Assembly: GCF_024323335.1 (NCBI RefSeq)
Contig: NC_066585.1
Span: forward strand, 344,043,846-344,107,845
Direction: 5' to 3'
DNA: 64,000 nucleotides
Source: Lathyrus oleraceus
Taxonomy: Eukaryota > Streptophyta > Magnoliopsida > Fabales > Fabaceae
Part shown: positions 58,050 through 64,000 of the stretch, piece after piece
Layout of the letters: every line of letters starts with the position of its first letter
How positions within the stretch are numbered: position 1 is the stretch's first letter
The notes under the pieces: generated by a model
Told to the model about the DNA's origin: nothing
The model's database searches: none
Seen by the model: only the letters and a program-made list of their open reading frames with translations
Made by a program: the position numbers and the translations under genes

Positions 58050-60542
58050 ATGTATGATTGGTGTTTCTTCTATGCTTTAGCCAAGCTGACTCACCGGTAC
58101 AATACCCGAGCCAATCATCTGAAAATCACTGAACATTTGGAGCAAGAAAATAGAGAGTTGAAGGAGAAGATCGCCCGCCTGACTGCCATGATGGAGTCAG
58201 TTCTTGCTGCTCAAAATCAAGCTTCTCCAACACACACAACTCCTCCCGCGAGGACTGTTACTTCAGAGGTGACTACCTCTACCATCCCAGCTGCTACCGC
58301 CCACTTCGCGCCGAATATGCTTGCTGGATTCCCGTGGGGAATGCCGCCCAAATTTGTGCCCGAAGGCTTTACGCCTACATTTTCTTCCATGCCGGCATCT
58401 AGCCCGGTCATGTCCGTGCCACCTCCCGTTGTGCACACTTTGCCTCGTGTAGAGGATACCATCTATCATTCCGAGCCGTCTGAAGGTCGGGATGTTTATG
58501 AGAAGATGGACAAAACGAAAGATCAATTTCTTGAGCTACACAAGGAATTGAAGACGCTGAGAGGTAAATATCTGTTTGGGAAGAGTGTTGCCGAGTTGTG
58601 TTTGGTGCCCAATGTCAAAATCCCGGTGAAGTTCAAAGTGCCTAACTTTGAAAAGTATAAGGGGAATTCTTGTCCACTCAGCCATCTTGTGATGTATGCC
58701 CGTAAGATGTCTACTCAGATAGACAATGATCAATTGCTTATTCACTACTTCCAACATAGCCTAACTGGGGCTGCACTCCGTTGGTACATGGGGTTGGATA
58801 GTGCAAGCATTCACACTTTCAACGACTTGGGAGAGGCTTTTGTGAAGCAATATAAGTATAATGTGGACATGGTGTCGGATAGAGATCAGTTGAGGTCTAT
58901 GTTTCAGAAGGACAAAGAGACATTTAAAGAGTACGTGCAAAGATGGAGGGAGTTGGCTGCCCAGATCACTCCTCCTTTGGAGGAGAAAGAAATGACAAAG
59001 ATCTTCTCGAAAACCCTGAGTTCATTTTATTATGAACGCATGATCGCTAGTGCCCCTAGTGATTTTACCGAAATGGTAAATATGGGGATGAGACTTGAGG
59101 AAGGAGTCTGTGAAGGACGGTTGTCAAGAGATGAGGCGTCAACAAGCAAGAGATATGGTAGCAACTTTGGTAAGAAGAAGGATAGTGAGACCAACGCAGT
59201 AATCAGTGGGAGGCAGAGGAGGCCTCAGATCCGACGAAATCCACCACCCCGTCAACATCATCATCATCAAGTGTCATCAGTAATTCTGGTATTTTCTAAT
59301 CAATAAGAAACACCAATACAACAACAACTACAACATCAACGTCAACAACTACAACCGCAACAAAGAACGAACACCTACAATAACAATGATACCAACAACA
59401 ATCATCATCAGCAGAACTTTGAGAGGAAGAAGGTCTCTTTTGACCCGATTCCTATGTCGTATGCAGAGTTCTATCCCTCGCTAGTTCTAAAGAACTTAAT
59501 TCAACCGAGGAACCCACCGCAGATCCCAGAACCACTTCCCTGGTGGTATAAACCTGAGCTTCGTTGTGCTTTTCGTCAAGGAGCACCCGGACACGATGTT
59601 GAAAATTGTTATCCATTGAAGTACGAGGTTCAAAAGCTTATGAAGAGTGGTATGATGTCCTTTAAGGACTGCGCGCCAAATGTGAAAGTGAACCCTTTGC
59701 CTGCTCATGGGAACTCTTCAGTGAATATGGTGGACGGTTGTCCTGGAGAATTCAAAGTTTTTGATGTCCGGTTTATCCGAAGATCTTTGGTGCAGATGCA
59801 CAAGGATATCTGTTTGGTGAGTGACTATGAACATGACCATGATGGTTGTGTTGTTTGTAGTGTGAACCCAAGAGGGCGTGATGTAGTGAAAAGGGACATC
59901 TAACGTCTGATGGATGAAGGCATGATCCAGATTGTTCAATCTCATCATGTAGATGATGACGTCAATGTCATAGTTCCCGTTTTAAAGCAACAAGAGCGGT
60001 TGGTAATTCAATATAATAACAGTAACAATAAGAATGTCAGTCAAAGATCAGTATCTCCGTTGGTAATACGGTTATCGGGTCCAGTCCCTTATTCATCTGA
60101 TAAGACTGTACCGTACCAGTACAATGCTACAATAATAAAGGATGGTCAAGAGGTCCCGTTACCTACAACTAGTTCAGTAGTGAGCATTGCTGATGTTACG
60201 AAGGTGACTCGTAGTGGTCGAGTGTTTGGGCCGGTGTTCACAGAAAACAAAGAAGAAACGCTTGTTGGTAAGAAAGCGGAGGTGCCTAATGTAGATCCGA
60301 TCGGTTGTTCAAAAGATAAGTCTGGTGAATCCAGCAACTTGAAAGCCAATGCTGATGATGAGGTACTACGGTTGATAAAGAGGAGCGAATTTAATGTGGT
60401 AGAGCAGTTACTCTAGACCCCTTCAAAAATCTCAGTGTTGTCTCTGCTGATGAATTCTGAAGCACACAGAGAAGCACTACAGAGACTTCTTGAATAAGCT
60501 TATGTAGAGCATGATGTTACTATAGATCAGTTTGATCACATC
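58050..60542 (+). pseudogene. Ogre gag (four in-frame stops)
   Basis: ATG at 58050 opens a frame conserved through to the protease. An N-terminal coiled coil (EHLEQENRELKEKIARLTAM) is followed by a Pro/Thr/Ser-rich linker and a Retrotrans_gag capsid region (HLVMYARKMSTQIDNDQLLI, SLTGAALRWYMGLD, FKEYVQRWRELAAQITPPLE). A Gln/Asn/His-rich stretch (about 59250-59420) leads to FDPIPMSYAEFYP and a zinc-knuckle-like CAFRQGAPGHDVENC (59565-59609), where Arg replaces the His I expect at the second metal position. Stops lie at 59304, 59901, 60414 and 60495, all in the same frame with no frameshift. Each stands where Gln would fit, that is CAA or CAG changed to TAA or TAG. Confidence 0.85.
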
Positions 60543-61414
60543 GTGGCTAACATCACTTCATACAATAATTTGAGCTTCTGCGATGAAGAACTCCCTGAGG
60601 AAGGAAGAAATCATAACCTGGATTTGCATATTTCAATGAAATGTAAGGAAGATGCTTTGTCCAATGTGCTTGCTGACATCGGTTCGTCACTGAATGTGCT
60701 TCCAAAGTCAACTTTGTCAAAGCTATCTTGCGAAGGAGCGCCCATGAGGTATAGCGGTGTAATCGTCAAAGTTTTTGATGGTTCGCACAAGACAGTAATT
60801 GGTGAAGTGGACCTTCCGGTTAAGATAGGTCTGAGTGATTTTCAGATTAATTTTCAAGTAATGGATATCAACCCGGCCTACAACTGTTTATTGGGAAGGC
60901 CATGGATTCATGAGGCAGGGGCTATTACCTCCACTCTGCATCAGAAATTGAAATTTGTCAAGAATGATAATCTTGTGATTGTTGGAGGAGAGGAGGCGCT
61001 GTTTGTTAGCCATCTGTCATCTTTCTCTTACATAGAAGCTGAGGATGAGGTTGGAACTCTGTTCCAAGCCTTGTCTGTTACTGCTGAGAAGAGAGTTGGG
61101 TCACCTATGTCCTCGTTGAAAGATGCCAAGAAGATTGTGGAAGAAGGTGCCGTTGACCAGTGGGGGCGCATGGTAGAGGTCTCCGACAACAAAGGCAGAA
61201 CCGGTTTGGGGTTCCAGAAAGGCTCATCAACTGCTAGATCTGAAGATATGCAACTCAGCTTCCGTAGCGGAGGGTTCATTCATGGCAATGAACAACACTT
61301 AGTTGCTGTGTTAGAGGATAGCGAAGAGGAAGACTGCACCAACTTTGTAACGCATGGAAAGACGTGCAACAATTGGACTGCTGTTGATATTCCTGTTATT
61401 TTGCATCGATCTAA
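60543..61414 (+). CDS. Ogre protease domain (exon 1 end of gag-pro-pol)
   Basis: This continues the gag frame and is open for 291 codons. The retropepsin active site is ADIGSSLNVLP with catalytic Asp at 60675-60677. The flap/hydrophobic block NCLLGRPWIHEAGA follows at about 60882-60922. The C-terminal ~140 residues (SSFSYIEAEDEVGTLFQAL, then CNNWTAVDIPVILHRSK) match the remnant at 10514-10945. The frame ends at TAA 61417 unless the intron is removed, in which case the AA at 61413-61414 joins G at 61666 to restore Lys. The protease itself looks intact, but upstream stops block translation from gag. Confidence 0.85.
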
Positions 61415-61665
61415 GTAATTGCTTTTATATTTTAAAATCCTTCTCCTATGCCTAATGGAGAAGTGAACATTGTTTGGGCATTTTAAATTGATCATCAATA
61501 AAATTAATTCTATTCATCCACATCTTTGATGTTTATTTTGACTTTTTGCTTTATTCTGAAAATGGTAATCACAAAAAACATAAATACACAATATGATTGT
61601 CCATCTGCACAATATTTGGTCACAAATTCACTTCTCTATAGTCAAAATATCAAATCATTATGCAG
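61415..61665 (+). other. Ogre intron between protease and reverse transcriptase (251 bp)
   Basis: Donor AA|GTAATT at 61415 and acceptor TTATGCAG|GTTGGG at 61665. Unspliced RNA meets TAA two codons into the intron; splicing gives AAG-TTG-GGT and reads into SKLGPNPIEYND. The same donor and acceptor arrangement is present at 10250-10513 in the other Ogre. The intron is AT-rich (a run of T lies near 61535-61550). Confidence 0.8.
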
Positions 61666-63199
61666 GTTGGGTCCTAACCCCATTGAATACAATGATCCTT
61701 CTCCTTCTCCAAATTTTGAATTCCCTGTGTTTGAGGCGGAGGAGGAAAGTGATATAGAAGTGAGTGATGAATTGACTCGTCTTTTTGAGCAAGATGAAAA
61801 GATTATTCAACCATTTGGAGAGAAGATTGAGCTAGTCAACTTGGGTTCCGAAGATGATGTTAAGGAAGTCAAGATTGGGTCTCGACTGAGTCCAGATGCT
61901 AAAAAGGGGTTGATTGATCTTGTTCGAGAATATTCAGATGTGTTTGCTTGGTCCTATTAAGACATGCCTGGTTTGGATTCTGAGATTGTGGAGCATAGTT
62001 TGTCGTTAAAGCCAGAATGCCCGCCAGTCAAGTAGAAGTTGAGAAGAACACGTCCTGATATGGTTGTGAAGATCAAAGAGGAAGTGCAAAAGAAGATTGA
62101 TGCCGGTTTCCTTGTAACAACTGAGTATCCGCAATGGGTGGCCAATATTGTGCCTGTGCCGAAGAAAGATGGAAAAGTTCGCATGTGTGTTGACTATAGA
62201 GATTTGAATAAATCCAGTTCAAAAGATGATTTCCCTCTGCCACACATTGATATGTTGGTAGACAATACTGCTAAATTCAAAATCTTTTCATTTATGGATG
62301 GATTTTCCGGATATAATCAGATCAAGATGCCACCCGAAGATATGGAGAAGACCACATTCAGTACACCTTAGGGAACATTCTGTTATAGAGTGATGCCTTT
62401 CGGTCTAAAGAATGCTGGTGCGACCTACCAGAGAGCAATGACCACTCTTTTTCATGATATGGTGCATAAAGAGATTGAAGTATATGTCGATGACATGATT
62501 GCTAAATCAATTGATGAAGAGGAACATATTGAGCATTTGTTGAAGCTACTCTAGCATTTGAGGAAGTATAAACTCCGCTTGAATCCCAATAAGTGTACTT
62601 TTGGTGTTTGTTCTGGTAAGTTGTTGGGCTTCATTGTCAGCGAGAAGGGTATTGAAGTTGATCCTGCCAAGGTCAAAGCAATACAAGAAATGCCTGCGCC
62701 CAAAACTGAGAAGCAAGTCAGAGATTTTCTCGGCCGATTGAATTATATTTCCAGATTCATTTCCCACATGACTGCCACATGTGCACTTATATTCAAGCTT
62801 CTTTGGAAAGATCAGTCTTGTGATTGGACCGAAGACTTCCAGAAAGCTTTTGACAGTATCAAAGAATATTTGCTTGAACCTCCTATTTTGTCTCCACCTG
62901 TTGAAGGAAGGCCATTGATCATGTATTTGACTATGCTCGAAGATAGTATGGGTTGTGTTCTTGGTCATCAAGATGAGATTGGGAAGAAAGAATTTGCAAT
63001 TTATTACCTCAGTAAGAAGTTCACCGACTGTGAGACTCGGTATTCTATGCTTGAGAAGACTTGTTGCGCATTGGGTTGGGCTGCTAAGCGTTCGCGTCAG
63101 TACGTGTTGAATCATACCACTTGGTTGATATCTAAAATGGATTTGATCAAGTATATATTTGAGAAACCTGCTTTAACCGGGAGAATTGCCCGTTGGTAG
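61666..63199 (+). pseudogene. Ogre reverse transcriptase and first RNase H domain
   Basis: After an acidic leader (SDELTRLFEQDEKIIQPFGE), RT blocks appear in order: VPKKDGKVRMCVDYRDLN, FSFMDGFSGYNQIK, FCYRVMPFGLKNAGATYQRA, then YVDD at 62483-62494. The thumb/connection follows (KYKLRLNPNKCTFGV) and the RNase H-like domain (EGRPLIMYLTMLEDSMGCVL, FAIYYLSKKFTD, CALGWAAKRSRQY). Stops interrupt one constant frame at 61958, 62033, 62369, 62552 and 63197. Copies elsewhere in the window read Glu, Gln, Trp and Gln at the first four. No frameshift is seen in this stretch. Confidence 0.88.
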
Positions 63200-63977
63200 A
63201 TGTTGTTGTCAGAGTATGATATCGAATACCTATGTCAGAAAGCGATCAAAGGTAGTATCTTGGCTGACCATTTGGCTCACTAACCAATTGAAGATTACCA
63301 GTCAGCGCAATATGATTTTTCCGATGAAGAGATTTTATACTTGAAAATGAAAGATTGTGATGAACCATTGCTTGAAGAAGGGCCAGAACCTGGTTCCCGT
63401 TGGGGCATGGTATTTGATGGAGCTGTTAATCAATATGGAAATGGCATTGGGAAAGTGATTATTACTCCTCAGGGCATGCATCTACCATTTACAACTAGAT
63501 TAACTTTCAAATGTACAAACAACATGGCAGAATATGAAGCTTGCATTATGGGGCTTGAATAGGCCATGAATCTCATAATCAAGTATTTGGATGTCTTCGG
63601 TGATTCGGCCTTGGTTGTGAGTCAGATTAAAGGAGAATGGGAGACAAATCAACCCGGTTTAGTACCATATAAATACTATGCGAGGAGGATTTCAACTTTC
63701 TTTACAAAGGTTGAATTTCATCATATCCCTCGAGATGAGAATCGGATGGCAGATGCTCTTGCAACGTTGGCATCGATGATTGTGGTGAAGTATTGGAATG
63801 AAGTTCCCAATTTATCTGTAATGCGTCTTGATAGGCCAACTCATGTGTTTGTCGTTGAAGAGATTAAAGACGAGAAGCCATGGTATTACGACATCAAATG
63901 TTTCCTCTAAAGTCAGATCTACCCGCCTGGGGCATCTTTGAAAGATAAGAAGACTTTGAGAAGATTAGTCGGTAATT
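63200..63977 (+). pseudogene. Second, archaeal-type RNase H of Ogre pol
   Basis: In the same frame after the first RNase H domain, the region from about 63385 encodes WGMVFDGAVNQYGNGIG, MAEYEACIMGLE, DVFGDSALVVSQIKGEW and DENRMADALATLAS. These hold the four acidic RNase H positions (D, E, D, D). A second RNase H is known for the Tat/Ogre clade. Stops at 63281, 63560 and 63908 stand where Gln fits. A one-base loss near 63977 breaks the frame at GNF, and integrase would lie beyond the window. Confidence 0.85.
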
Positions 63978-64000
63978 TTACTTGAATGGTGACATACTAT

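Overview
This window is plant nuclear DNA made almost entirely of nested LTR retrotransposons. I see no host protein gene, rRNA or tRNA gene. Elements of the Ogre/Tat branch of Ty3/gypsy dominate. They show an extra ORF1 upstream of gag, a tRNA-Arg-type primer site (TGGCGACTCTGCTGGGGA), an intron between protease and reverse transcriptase, and LTRs of several kilobases. That combination, the AT-rich spacers and the mix with SIRE-like, Athila-like and Tekay-like elements suggest a large-genome legume, most likely tribe Fabeae (pea, vetch, faba bean or lentil). The species is inference.

Layout, left to right. 1-2990: 5' end of a minus-strand Ty3/gypsy element (probably Tekay/Del) with an open gag-protease frame running off the window and a complete 1.75-kb LTR. 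2991-4453: decayed plus-strand Ogre/Tat reverse transcriptase fragment. 4454-14592: young minus-strand Ogre-like element with a large internal deletion, a repeat-rich 3' region and a 5' LTR cut short. 14595-18806: plus-strand relative (LTR, primer site, decayed ORF1). About 19500-28389: plus-strand Athila-like element (LTR, primer site, gag), its gag split by a decayed minus-strand SIRE-like copia element (20959-27986). 28530-29300: LTR-like remnant. About 29310-33698: minus-strand Ogre-type LTR sequence. 33699-35558: truncated plus-strand Ogre LTR.

35559-64000: a large plus-strand Ogre with a 4.7-kb 5' LTR, primer site, ORF1, gag-protease, intron, reverse transcriptase and two RNase H domains; its integrase would lie beyond the window. 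Its ORF1 is split by a minus-strand copia element (41551-56713) whose gag is in turn split by a 7.6-kb solo Ogre-type LTR (45677-53320) with a perfect GCCTT target duplication. This is three levels of nesting.

The elements are not cooperating genes; each is a separate retrotransposon. In the 35.5-64 kb Ogre nearly all premature stops look like C-to-T changes in one preserved frame, as expected of a methylated, silenced copy. The more unusual signals are the 26-bp flanking repeat around the copia element, paired palindrome arrays in two unrelated elements, a frame-restoring intron conserved in two Ogre copies, and the ORF1 protein of unknown function. I found no convincing new non-transposon system.
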